A model generated the notes under the pieces. That model searched no databases, had not been told where the DNA came from, and saw only the letters and a list, made by a program, of their open reading frames with translations. This document shows positions 1 to 7,636 of a stretch of DNA of 64,000 nucleotides, piece by piece (position 1 is the stretch's first letter; each line of letters begins with the position of its first letter). Made by a program: the position numbers and the translations under genes. This DNA comes from Methylobacterium sp. (GTDB lineage Bacteria; Pseudomonadota; Alphaproteobacteria; Rhizobiales; Beijerinckiaceae): assembly GCA_002928875.1 (NCBI GenBank), contig PERO01000018.1:62001-126000 (forward strand), written 5' to 3'.

Positions 1-1063
1 AGGCCGGGATGCCCGGACGGGCCTGTTTCTCGAGCGGTTCCTGGCAGACCGCAGCGGCGATATTTCGGCACCCCTGCGCGTGCGGGTGCAGTTTCGGCAG
101 ATCTACAGCCTCGCCCATGCTGCCGCGCTGGGGTGGTTCCCCGATGGCGCGCAGATCGCCCTGCGCGCCTGGGAGGCGACCCGCCAGCATTTCTGGAACG
201 CCCGCGATGGCGGCGGTTTCCATCACATCCTCGCCGCCGATGGCTCGGTCATCGATGCCCGGCGTGATAGTTACGACCACGCCTTCGCAATCCTCGCGCT
301 CTCCTGGCTTGCGCGCGCCACCGGTGAAGGCCGGCTCCTGGCCGAACTCGATGCTTTGCTCGCCTTCATCGATACGCGGCTGACCGATCCGGATGGCATC
401 CTGCTGGAAGGCGATCCCCACACCCTGCCGCGGCGGCAGAATCCGCAGATGCACTGGTTCGAGGCGATGCTGGCCATGCACGATGCCGTGGCGCATCCGC
501 AGGCGCTGGAGCGCGCGGCGCGCTACCGGCACTTCTTCGAGGCCGTCCTGTTCGACCGTCCGACGGGAACGCTCGGCGAATACTTCACGGAAGATTGGAA
601 GCACGCACCGGGCGCGGCCGGCCACTCGGTCGAGCCCGGCCATCAGGCCGAATGGACATGGCTTCTGCGCACGCATGAGCGGCTGGCAGGGCTGCCGCCG
701 TCGGAGGAGGCGTCCATTCTGCTCCGCACGGCGCTCGCCACAGCCCATCCGGAGCTTGGTCTGCTGGTCGACGAGGCCGACCGGGCGAACGGGGTTCGCC
801 GTGCGACCCGTCGCTCGTGGCTGCATACCGAATTGGCGAAGGCGTGGATCGCCGAAGCCGAGATCAACCGCGAAGGGGCGGGGCCAAAGGCCTTCGCGGC
901 GCTGGCGCTGCTCGAACAGCACTTCCTGCGCAAACCGTTTCGCGAAGGCTGGATTGATCAGCTCGACGAACAGGGCCAGCCGATCGCCGGGCCCGTGCCG
1001 GCCAGCATTCTCTACCATATCTGGGTGGCCGTCCTGGAGGCCGATCGCGTCCTTGCGCAGTGA
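1..1063 (+). CDS. AGE-family sugar epimerase/isomerase, 5' end outside window
   Basis: The reading frame is open to the first base of the window, so the true start lies upstream; the GTG at 80 is probably internal. The protein has the all-helical look of the N-acylglucosamine 2-epimerase family, which also contains cytosolic mannose-6-phosphate isomerases. Visible family signatures are the RQIYSLAHAAALGW stretch near the start of the readable part, HWFEAMLAMHDAV in the middle and EPGHQAEWTWLL further on, the last two holding histidines of the usual active-site set. In this locus a mannose-6-phosphate isomerase role would feed GDP-mannose to the gmd/rmd pair at 18.3-20.4 kb, but that is inference. 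The substrate cannot be told from sequence alone. A glycosyltransferase follows 71 bases downstream on the same strand. Confidence 0.75.
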   Translation, partial: GRDARTGLFLERFLADRSGDISAPLRVRVQFRQIYSLAHAAALGWFPDGAQIALRAWEATRQHFWNARDGGGFHHILAADGSVIDARRDSYDHAFAILALSWLARATGEGRLLAELDALLAFIDTRLTDPDGILLEGDPHTLPRRQNPQMHWFEAMLAMHDAVAHPQALERAARYRHFFEAVLFDRPTGTLGEYFTEDWKHAPGAAGHSVEPGHQAEWTWLLRTHERLAGLPPSEEASILLRTALATAHPELGLLVDEADRANGVRRATRRSWLHTELAKAWIAEAEINREGAGPKAFAALALLEQHFLRKPFREGWIDQLDEQGQPIAGPVPASILYHIWVAVLEADRVLAQ

Positions 1064-1134
1064 AGCAGTGAATAGGCGGGTTCCGCGCTCACTTTTGTTT
1101 GGCTTTCATCCAATCTGTGCCCTATCGAAGCCAA

Positions 1135-2436
1135 ATGCCTGCGCGCCCGATCGCCTATAATCTCCTGCGGCTCATCCTTGCCGCGACGCACACCACGCCG
1201 CGCGGGGTGGACCGGGTCGATTACGGCTATCTGTCGTATCTGCTCGATCACTGGCCCGGCGATGTGGTGGGGGTGATGCCCACGCTGATGGGCCCGCGAT
1301 TCTTCCGGCGCGACCAGTTGTTCAAGGCGCGCGACCGTCTCAACGAACTCTGGCACGAGCATATCGATCCGGGTGGCGATCGCGTGCTGGCCCGGCTGGT
1401 GCAGCGCTTCGACGATCCCGGCCAGCCGGAGCCGCCGCCCAAGCCGCGCGACTTCCTGCCCGGCGCGAAAGGCATTCCGCGCATCGCGAAACTGGTGCTC
1501 CGCGGCGGCGTATCGATCGGCAAGCCGATCCTCGATCTGCCGCCCGAGGCCCTCTATCTCGATATCGGTCATTACGGGCTGACCTTCCCGCGCGCGTTCC
1601 GCTGGCGCCGGAAGCGGCCGGATATCCGCACTGTCTTCATGGTGCATGACACGATCCCGCTCGAATATCCGGAATTCGTGGCGGACGAGACCTTCCGTGC
1701 GCATCAGCGGCTCGTGGTGAAGACCTCGAAATATGCCGACAGCCTCATCGTGCCAACCCGTTCGGCGGGCAAGGCGGTGGAAGAGGCGCTGGCGAAACAT
1801 CGCATCCGCCCCATCGACATCCATCCCCTGCCGCTGCCGATCGACGATCTGTTCGGCCATCACGTCACGCCGGTGCCGGAACTGCAGGGCCGCCCGTATT
1901 TCATGATCTGCGGCGCGGTCGAGCCCCGCAAGAACCATCGCCTGCTGATCGAGGTCTGGCGCGAACTGATCCGGCGCCATGGCGAGCGCACGCCCAAGCT
2001 CATCGTGGCGGGGTCGCCCGGCTTCGCCTCGCAGGAGATCATCCGCGAGATGACTGCGGAGGAGAGCCTGCGCCGGTCCATCCTTCTCGCGAGCGGGCTT
2101 TCGAGCCCGGCGATTGCGCAATTGATGGCGGGTGCGCGCGCGGTGCTGATGCCCTCCTTCATCGAGGGGTTCGGCCTGCCGCCCGGCGAGGCACTGAGCG
2201 TGGGAACGCCAGCGCTTGTCTCGGATATCCCGGCCCATCGCGAGGCCGTGGGCGAGGCGGGCGAATTCCTGCCCTCCAAGAACGCCGATCCGTGGGTCGA
2301 GGCCATCGAACGGCTGATGGATGACCGCCATTTCGACGAACGGCGTCGCGCGGCGCGCGCCTTCGTGCCGCGCCGCTGGGAGGATTACATGCGCGCGGTG
2401 ACGGCGGTGCTGCTCAACGAGCCGGCATCCGCTTGA
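1135..2436 (+). CDS. Glycosyltransferase, GT4 family
   Basis: A retaining GT-B glycosyltransferase of about 433 residues. The C-terminal half has the GT4 nucleotide-sugar-binding signatures: GAVEPRKNHRLLIEVW, then SFIEGFGLPPGEAL, which contains the EGFGLPxxEA motif. An in-frame TTG exists at 1099, but ATG 1135 (MPARPIAYNLLRL) gives the usual start of such proteins and is preferred. No signal peptide or membrane segment is seen, so it should act on the cytoplasmic face. It lies between the AGE-family gene and the capsule gene kpsS, whose 3' end it overlaps convergently by 23 bases (2414-2436). It probably adds a sugar to the capsule repeat or its linker; donor and acceptor are unknown. Confidence 0.8.
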   Translation: MPARPIAYNLLRLILAATHTTPRGVDRVDYGYLSYLLDHWPGDVVGVMPTLMGPRFFRRDQLFKARDRLNELWHEHIDPGGDRVLARLVQRFDDPGQPEPPPKPRDFLPGAKGIPRIAKLVLRGGVSIGKPILDLPPEALYLDIGHYGLTFPRAFRWRRKRPDIRTVFMVHDTIPLEYPEFVADETFRAHQRLVVKTSKYADSLIVPTRSAGKAVEEALAKHRIRPIDIHPLPLPIDDLFGHHVTPVPELQGRPYFMICGAVEPRKNHRLLIEVWRELIRRHGERTPKLIVAGSPGFASQEIIREMTAEESLRRSILLASGLSSPAIAQLMAGARAVLMPSFIEGFGLPPGEALSVGTPALVSDIPAHREAVGEAGEFLPSKNADPWVEAIERLMDDRHFDERRRAARAFVPRRWEDYMRAVTAVLLNEPASA

Positions 2437-3700
2437 CCGGCGGAACACGCGGCGGCCTTGCGACGAACGCCCCCGGCTCGTTCACCCGGTTCTCGAGAAT
2501 GCGCCCGACAATCGCCGCGATCGCCGCTTTGCGCCCGGTCGGATCGTAGAAATCGCCCTTGACCTGAATGGTCGCGGCCAGGGCGCGCACGAAATCGGCG
2601 GCGAGGCGCGCGTCGACCGGCTCGGGTTTCGTCCAGAAGGTGTCGAGCGGGCCCTGATGCGTCAGGCCCGGCATGTCGTAGATCGCGACGCCGAGGATCT
2701 TGGTCGGGCAGCCATGGCGGATCGAGAAAAGCCCGACCGTCGAGTTGATCATGACGCAGCCGCGCGCCGCCTTGAGCAACGCGCCGAGATCGCCGCCATC
2801 GATGAAATCGACCCGCTCGTCGACGCCATGGGCCCGGGCGGCGCGACGCAGATGCCGCGACCAGCTTTCCCAGCCATTGTCATGCGGATGCTGCTTGACG
2901 ATCAGCCGGCTGCCCGCGGGCGCGTGGCGGGCGAAGGATTCCACGACCTCGCCGATCATGTCGCGGATATGGATGTAGGGCGAATTCGAGCGGATCTGGT
3001 AATCGCCCTGCAATTGCAGGGCGAGCACGTAGAACGGGTCGCCGGTGGCCATCCTCTCGGCGATGATGCGTCCGGCATCGGCCTCGCTGACCCGGACCTT
3101 CCAGAGCTTGGGAATGCCGACGAGCAGTTCCAGCAGCGGGTCGTAGTATTTGCCGGTCCGGAAGAACGGATAGAGCACCCGCCAGAAATAGGTCATCATC
3201 TGGTAGGCGCCTTCGTGGAACATCTCGGTCCAGAAGCCGTGGCGATAGCGCACCGCGAGATCGGGCTCTCCCACCCGCGCCGCAATCGCGCGGATGACCG
3301 ACGGATCGTTCGGGAAATGCGATCGCACCCCCATGCCGCCGCGCTCCACCGTGATCCAGTCCGGCCTGAGATAGCCGTTCTCGATCGCGATCACGGGAAT
3401 GCCGCGCGCGCGGGCCACGTCTCCGGCCGCGAGATGATAGGGCTGCTGATCGGCATAGAGCAGGATGTCGGTCACGCCCTCGCGCGCGATCAGCCTTTCG
3501 AGATAGGCCGGCCAATGCGCCAGCCGTCCGCGATAGTGATGCGCCCCCGCGCGCCGCCAGTAGAGCCAGTCGCCCAGCGAGAAGCATACCTTCACGGTGC
3601 GATGGCCGGCCGCCTCGAAGGCCAGGCTCAATTCCCGCCAGAACGGGGAACTCGGCCCCATCAGGAACAGGATCACACGCGGGGAGGGGGCTGTCGTCAT
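2414..3700 (-). CDS. kpsS: Capsule polysaccharide biosynthesis/export protein, KpsS-like
   Basis: A 428-residue protein of the Capsule_synth family (KpsS/LipB). The N-terminal part opens with VILFLMGPSSPFW and contains ENGYLRPDWITVERGGMG, the hallmark of KpsS. In enterobacterial group 2 capsules KpsS and KpsC are Kdo transferases that build a poly-Kdo linker on a lyso-phosphatidylglycerol anchor. Its length fits single-domain KpsS, not the roughly 670-residue two-domain KpsC; no KpsC is visible in this window. It is the last gene of a minus-strand run P450, acyltransferase, acyltransferase, kpsD, SDR, kpsS, and overlaps the SDR by four bases (ATGA), so translation is probably coupled. The closest rhizobial counterpart is the KpsS-like member of the rkp-1 region. 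Confidence 0.85.
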   Translation of the reverse strand: MTTAPSPRVILFLMGPSSPFWRELSLAFEAAGHRTVKVCFSLGDWLYWRRAGAHHYRGRLAHWPAYLERLIAREGVTDILLYADQQPYHLAAGDVARARGIPVIAIENGYLRPDWITVERGGMGVRSHFPNDPSVIRAIAARVGEPDLAVRYRHGFWTEMFHEGAYQMMTYFWRVLYPFFRTGKYYDPLLELLVGIPKLWKVRVSEADAGRIIAERMATGDPFYVLALQLQGDYQIRSNSPYIHIRDMIGEVVESFARHAPAGSRLIVKQHPHDNGWESWSRHLRRAARAHGVDERVDFIDGGDLGALLKAARGCVMINSTVGLFSIRHGCPTKILGVAIYDMPGLTHQGPLDTFWTKPEPVDARLAADFVRALAATIQVKGDFYDPTGRKAAIAAIVGRILENRVNEPGAFVARPPRVPPVKRMPAR

Positions 3701-4530
3701 GGTTTGCGACCCTCGCCGCGCGCCAGCCGCGCGATAATCCGGCGCTGCTGATGCCGGAAAAGCGGCGCGTAGAGCGAATGCAGCCAGCCGAAGGCGGTGA
3801 TCAGGGGCGAGGGCGTCAGCAGGAAGCGCCCGCGGTTGGCCTGGGATACGATGCTGCGGGCCACCGCCTCGGCCGACATCACGCCGCCGCCGGCGCTGAT
3901 CGCCTTGGTGATCGCCGGCTTGCTGGCCTGTTCGCCGTGGTATTGCGGCGTATCGGTGTCGGGCGGGAAGGCGACGCCGACCGCGATTTTATGGCCGGCC
4001 AGCTCCACCTGCAGCGTCTCGCCCAGCGCCCGCACGGCGAACTTGCTCGCGGCATAGGCCGAGTAACCGGCGATCCCGGCAAAGGCCGCCGCCGAGGAAA
4101 TCAGCGTGATGTGCCCGCCGCCCTGCCGGACCATCGTCGGCGCCACAGCCCGAACGAGGTGCAGCGTTCCGAAATGGTTGGTGTCCATCTGCCGGCGATG
4201 CGCTTCGAGCGATTGTTCGAGGAAGAGGCCCGGCTCGACGATCCCGGCGCTCGTCACCAGCCAATCGACGCGTCCGGCCTGAAGCACGATGGAAGTCATG
4301 GCCTCCAGCACGGCCTCGGCATCGGTCACATCGAGAGCGATTGTCCTGACCGAAAGGCCAGGATGCCGGGCCAGCAGCCCCGCTTCCGCGCGCTCCAGTG
4401 GCTCCTGACGCCGCGCGATGAGCCACAAGGCATAGCCGCGCGATGCGAGTTCATGCGCAATCGCCAGGCCGATGCCGCTCGATCCACCGGAAATCACCGC
4501 CACGCGAGGTGCGGGGCCAGTGACGCCCAT
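3697..4530 (-). CDS. rkpH: Short-chain dehydrogenase, 3-ketodihydrosphingosine reductase-like (RkpH-like)
   Basis: A classical SDR of 277 residues. The Rossmann motif GGSSGIG is near residue 14 and the catalytic SAYAASK places Tyr159 and Lys163. What separates it from generic SDRs is the segment VAFPPDTDTPQY near residues 190-201 followed by KPAITKAIS. The PPDTDTP signature is typical of 3-ketodihydrosphingosine reductase, which reduces the ketone of a long-chain aminoketone. In Sinorhizobium meliloti RkpH is an SDR needed for K-antigen production and works with RkpA and RkpG. Homologues of both occur in this window (PKS 41242-48627, alpha-oxoamine synthase 39886-41235). The inferred role is reduction of the PKS-derived aminoketone to an amino alcohol. 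The gene overlaps kpsS and lies 11 bases after the kpsD-like gene. Confidence 0.75.
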   Translation of the reverse strand: MGVTGPAPRVAVISGGSSGIGLAIAHELASRGYALWLIARRQEPLERAEAGLLARHPGLSVRTIALDVTDAEAVLEAMTSIVLQAGRVDWLVTSAGIVEPGLFLEQSLEAHRRQMDTNHFGTLHLVRAVAPTMVRQGGGHITLISSAAAFAGIAGYSAYAASKFAVRALGETLQVELAGHKIAVGVAFPPDTDTPQYHGEQASKPAITKAISAGGGVMSAEAVARSIVSQANRGRFLLTPSPLITAFGWLHSLYAPLFRHQQRRIIARLARGEGRKP

Positions 4531-4541
4531 GGCGATCGTCC

Positions 4542-5699
4542 TCAGAAGCCTGTCGCGATCGAGGCACCCGTCGCGACCGGTTGCGCGGCGGTCAGCAGCA
4601 GCTGGATCAGCTTCTGGAACTCCGTCACCGGCGCATTCGCCACGTAGATGATGTCGCGATTGCGGATATCGATGTTCTGCGCGAGGAAGTAGGACTTCGC
4701 GTCGCGCAGGTTGATCTTGTAGATCACCGGCACCTTCGCGTCATGCGGCACGATCTTGAATTCGGGGTCGAGCTTGCGCGCCACGGATGCAGTTTCGTAG
4801 CGCAGCAGGAACACGCCCTGCGGGTCCGAACGCCAATCCAGCAGGCCGCCCGCCTTCGCCAGCGCCTGGTCCAGCGTGATGCCGGCGGCATCGAACGGAA
4901 TGACCGAGTTGCGGCCGGCCGCGCCGAACACCGAATAGGTCTGCGGGTCGCGCACGACGGTGATCACGTCGTCCGGATGGGCAAAGATGTTTTCCGACGC
5001 GTTCAGCACCAGCCGCTGCATCGGCACGGCTGCCGTGCGCCCGCGCCGCTGGAGCGTTACGAACGTCTCGTGGGCTGCGGCGCGGACACCGCCCGCCGAG
5101 GCGATGACGTCGAGAATGCGTTCGCCCCGCACGGAAAGCGGCACGCGCGCCCCGTTCGTCACCTCGCCGAGGATCGTGACGGAATTGGAGAGGCCCAGCG
5201 GCACGGTGACGAGCACCTGCGGCTCGATGGCCTTGCCCGTGAGGCCGGTGACGATGCGCTGCTCGACCTCGGGGGTGGTGAGGCCCGCCACGCGGATGCG
5301 ACCAGCATAGGGAACCGTGATCGACCCATCCTTCGCCACGATCTGCGGCGGGATGACCGCCGAGCGGGCGCCGGTCGAGTTGCGGTCGATGGCGGGGGAG
5401 GAGAACAGGCCGCCGGCAGCGGCTTCCCAGATCGTGACCTGCACGGTGTCGCCGACGCCGATTCGCTGGCCCGGCGCAGGACGGCTGTCACCGAAACTGC
5501 CCTGGAAGGTCGCCGGGCGTGAGGCCGCCAGGATGGAAACCACGTGGTCGTCCACATCCCGCAGGACGTAGCGGACCTCGGTTCCAACATTGGCCTGTTC
5601 GGACACTTCCATGGTCGTCGGGCCAGTCGACGGCAAGGCCGAGCAACCCGCGAGCACCAGCCCCGCAGCCATGACCATCCCGATCGTCACAATGCGCAT
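4542..5699 (-). CDS. kpsD: Polysaccharide export outer-membrane lipoprotein, KpsD/Wza family
   Basis: The start is set at 5699 because it gives a lipoprotein signal peptide (MRIVTIGMVMAAGLVLAGC) with lipobox LAGC and Cys19 as the first mature residue; the frame upstream has no such signal. The mature protein has a poly-export domain at about residues 60-190, starting around RIGVGDTVQVTIWE, followed by SLBB-type beta-grasp repeats, for example VTILGEVTNGARVPL with RILDVIASAGG. At 385 residues it is nearer Wza size than the longer enterobacterial KpsD. It would form the outer-membrane channel for the capsule, meeting the KpsE-type proteins at 30889-34574. A 157-base gap upstream, with paired GTTAAC motifs, may hold its own promoter. 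Confidence 0.85.
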   Translation of the reverse strand: MRIVTIGMVMAAGLVLAGCSALPSTGPTTMEVSEQANVGTEVRYVLRDVDDHVVSILAASRPATFQGSFGDSRPAPGQRIGVGDTVQVTIWEAAAGGLFSSPAIDRNSTGARSAVIPPQIVAKDGSITVPYAGRIRVAGLTTPEVEQRIVTGLTGKAIEPQVLVTVPLGLSNSVTILGEVTNGARVPLSVRGERILDVIASAGGVRAAAHETFVTLQRRGRTAAVPMQRLVLNASENIFAHPDDVITVVRDPQTYSVFGAAGRNSVIPFDAAGITLDQALAKAGGLLDWRSDPQGVFLLRYETASVARKLDPEFKIVPHDAKVPVIYKINLRDAKSYFLAQNIDIRNRDIIYVANAPVTEFQKLIQLLLTAAQPVATGASIATGF

Positions 5700-5816
5700 T
5701 CGAACCAACCCGTTATCGTCCGGCGTGCCTCCGGACCCGCCTTCCCTACACATTCGGCTCCGGAAAGGAAACATTTTAGGGTAGAAATGTTGGGAAATGC
5801 AGCAATTCCGCAACAG

Positions 5817-5835
5817 GGTTAACCGGATGTTAACC
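5817..5835. promoter_or_regulatory. Paired GTTAAC motifs upstream of kpsD
   Basis: Two palindromic GTTAAC cores, GGTTAACC at 5817-5824 and GTTAACC at 5829-5835, have centres 11 bases apart, about one helical turn, so both would face the same side of the DNA. They lie in the 157-base gap between the acyltransferase stop and the kpsD-like start, the largest gap in this gene run. The gap is also more AT-rich than its surroundings. This could be an operator or promoter-proximal site for kpsD-rkpH-kpsS. No convincing -35/-10 pair could be fixed. Confidence 0.3.
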
Positions 5836-5855
5836 AACGAAAAAATTGGGACAAA

Positions 5856-6734
5856 TCAGGATTCGACCGGCCTGATCGCGTCATCGAGGAAATACCAGCG
5901 CGGAATGTTGGCCAGCACCACCGGCTCGATCCTTCCGTTGAGGAAGGCGACATCGGCGAGGATATCCTCGCTCTCGCGCAGAGGCATCTCGAAGATCGGT
6001 TCGAAGGTCAGGGCGAAGCGGCAGGGCGCGATTCGCCGGCAATGGCAGAACTGGATGGCCGCGCCGGTCATCCGGGCGAGCCGGGCCGCAATCGCGAGGT
6101 TTCCCCGGTCATGCGGCGCGCGGCCGAAGAGCGGACCGTAGCTCACGCCGTTGCGGGCCTCATCGGGAAACATGGAGACGACGCCGTTGTTGCGCAGCAC
6201 TCGGATCGCGGCGCGCGTGCCGCGAATATCCGGCTCGATGACCGACACCCCGAATCGCTCGCGCACGCGCTGCACGATGAAACGCTCGAAGGTGCTCACC
6301 GGGGGCTGGACGATGGAATGAATCTGGATGCCCGCCTTCTGGAACACCGCCGGGAAGGTTTCCCAATTGCCGGTATGCACGCAGAGCGCCAGGATCGGCC
6401 GGGTGCCATAGAGCGCTCGCATGGGCTCGAGCCCGGTCACCTCGTAGCGGCCTTCGTCATCGAAGCGGTGGATCACCGCGAATTCCGCCGCGACGCGCCC
6501 CACGCCGTCGTAGAATTCCATCACCATGGCATCGAGCTCGGCCTCGGTTGCTTCCGGCTTGTGGAAGCGCAGGTTCGCCTTCGCGTTGGCCATGGCCTGC
6601 TTCAGCGCGAGTTTCGCATTCGTCCGGTAACCGAAGCTGCCGATATTCGAGGCCCATTCGGACGGCAGGAAACGCAAAAGGCCGTAGAAGAACGCGAGGA
6701 TGGCATCCGCCGCCTTGCCCTGTTGCGGAATCAT
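5856..6734 (-). CDS. LpxL/HtrB-like acyltransferase, second of tandem pair
   Basis: A 292-residue member of the lysophospholipid/lipid A late acyltransferase family, which transfers acyl chains from acyl-ACP at the inner membrane. The catalytic His with acidic partner appears in VHTGNWETF, and a later FPDEARNGVSYGPLFGR fits the family's second block. It ends NIPRWYFLDDAIRPVES, closely paralleling the upstream gene, so the two are tandem paralogues. The four-base ATGA overlap with the upstream gene indicates coupling. Since lipid A acyltransferases normally lie elsewhere, its place between a P450 and capsule genes suggests a special substrate, perhaps the capsule lipid made by the RkpA/RkpG-like enzymes; this is inference. 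No clear long transmembrane anchor is seen. Confidence 0.78.
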   Translation of the reverse strand: MIPQQGKAADAILAFFYGLLRFLPSEWASNIGSFGYRTNAKLALKQAMANAKANLRFHKPEATEAELDAMVMEFYDGVGRVAAEFAVIHRFDDEGRYEVTGLEPMRALYGTRPILALCVHTGNWETFPAVFQKAGIQIHSIVQPPVSTFERFIVQRVRERFGVSVIEPDIRGTRAAIRVLRNNGVVSMFPDEARNGVSYGPLFGRAPHDRGNLAIAARLARMTGAAIQFCHCRRIAPCRFALTFEPIFEMPLRESEDILADVAFLNGRIEPVVLANIPRWYFLDDAIRPVES

Positions 6735-7636
6735 GCGCCCGTGTCCTGCCCGGCATCATCGGCCACGGGGGCCAGCGAATCATCGAGGAAATACCAGCGC
6801 GGCAGGTTCGCCTTCACGATGGGCTCGACCCGGCTGTTGAGAAAGGCCACGTCGGCGTGGTGATCCGGCCGCCCGGTGATCTCCGGCAGGCTGAAGGGCT
6901 CGCCGAAGAACAGGTCGAAATGGCCTTTGCCGCGCCGTTCGGAATGGCAGATGGCGAAGCGGGCGCCGGTATGGCGCGCGAGCCGCGTGGCGATGGCGAG
7001 ATTGCCCTTGAGATGCGGCGAGCGGCCGAAAAGCGGGCCCATGATGTGCCCGCCGCGCGCCTCGTCCGGGAAGATCATCACCACCCGGTTCTGCCGCAGC
7101 AGGCGGATCGCCTCGCGCGTGCCGGAGGCGTCCGGCGAGAGAAGCCTGACGCCGAAGCGGGCGCGGGTGCCCTCCGCGATCTGCCGTTCGAACAGGTTCA
7201 CCGGCGGATCATAGAAGGAGGCGAGGGGGATCTCGGCATGCGCGAAGGCAGGCCCGAAGGTCTCCCAGTTGCCGGTATGCAGCCCCAGCGCGATGATCGG
7301 CCCGGCCTCGGCCGCTGCGCGAAAGGCGTCGAGCCCGACGAAATTCAGCCGCCCCTCGGGGATCAAGCGGTCCATCACCGCGAATTCGGCCATGAAGCGG
7401 CCGACGCCATCGAGAAAGGCGCCGATCTTCGCCTCGATTTCGGCATCGCTGTCGCCGGGGAAATGGATTTTCAGGTTCCGTCGCGCGCCTGCGAGGATTT
7501 CCGGGCGATTGTGCATCACGTTCTGCCGCGTCACGAACACGCCGAAATCAGTGGAACGCTCGGTGGGCAGAAGCTGCATCACCTTGAAGAGCAGGGCCTG
7601 GATCTTCGGCTCGAGCCGTTCGGCCAGGTTCGTCAT
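6731..7636 (-). CDS. LpxL/HtrB-like acyltransferase, first of tandem pair
   Basis: A 301-residue paralogue of the next gene. The acyltransferase active-site block is LHTGNWETFGPAF, followed by MIFPDEARGGHIMGPLFGR. It begins MTNLAERLEPKIQALLF, an amphipathic N-terminus that could sit on the membrane. Its start overlaps the end of the P450 gene by four bases and its end overlaps the second acyltransferase by four bases, so P450 and both acyltransferases form one tightly coupled unit. The two paralogues may attach two different acyl chains to one acceptor, as LpxL and LpxM do on lipid A. The acceptor is not known; a lipid A role cannot be excluded. Confidence 0.78.
   Translation of the reverse strand: MTNLAERLEPKIQALLFKVMQLLPTERSTDFGVFVTRQNVMHNRPEILAGARRNLKIHFPGDSDAEIEAKIGAFLDGVGRFMAEFAVMDRLIPEGRLNFVGLDAFRAAAEAGPIIALGLHTGNWETFGPAFAHAEIPLASFYDPPVNLFERQIAEGTRARFGVRLLSPDASGTREAIRLLRQNRVVMIFPDEARGGHIMGPLFGRSPHLKGNLAIATRLARHTGARFAICHSERRGKGHFDLFFGEPFSLPEITGRPDHHADVAFLNSRVEPIVKANLPRWYFLDDSLAPVADDAGQDTGA

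Noticed and set aside
1012..2448. 478-codon open frame on the minus strand
   Set aside because: It is antisense to the GT4 glycosyltransferase, which has clear motifs; the frame has none.
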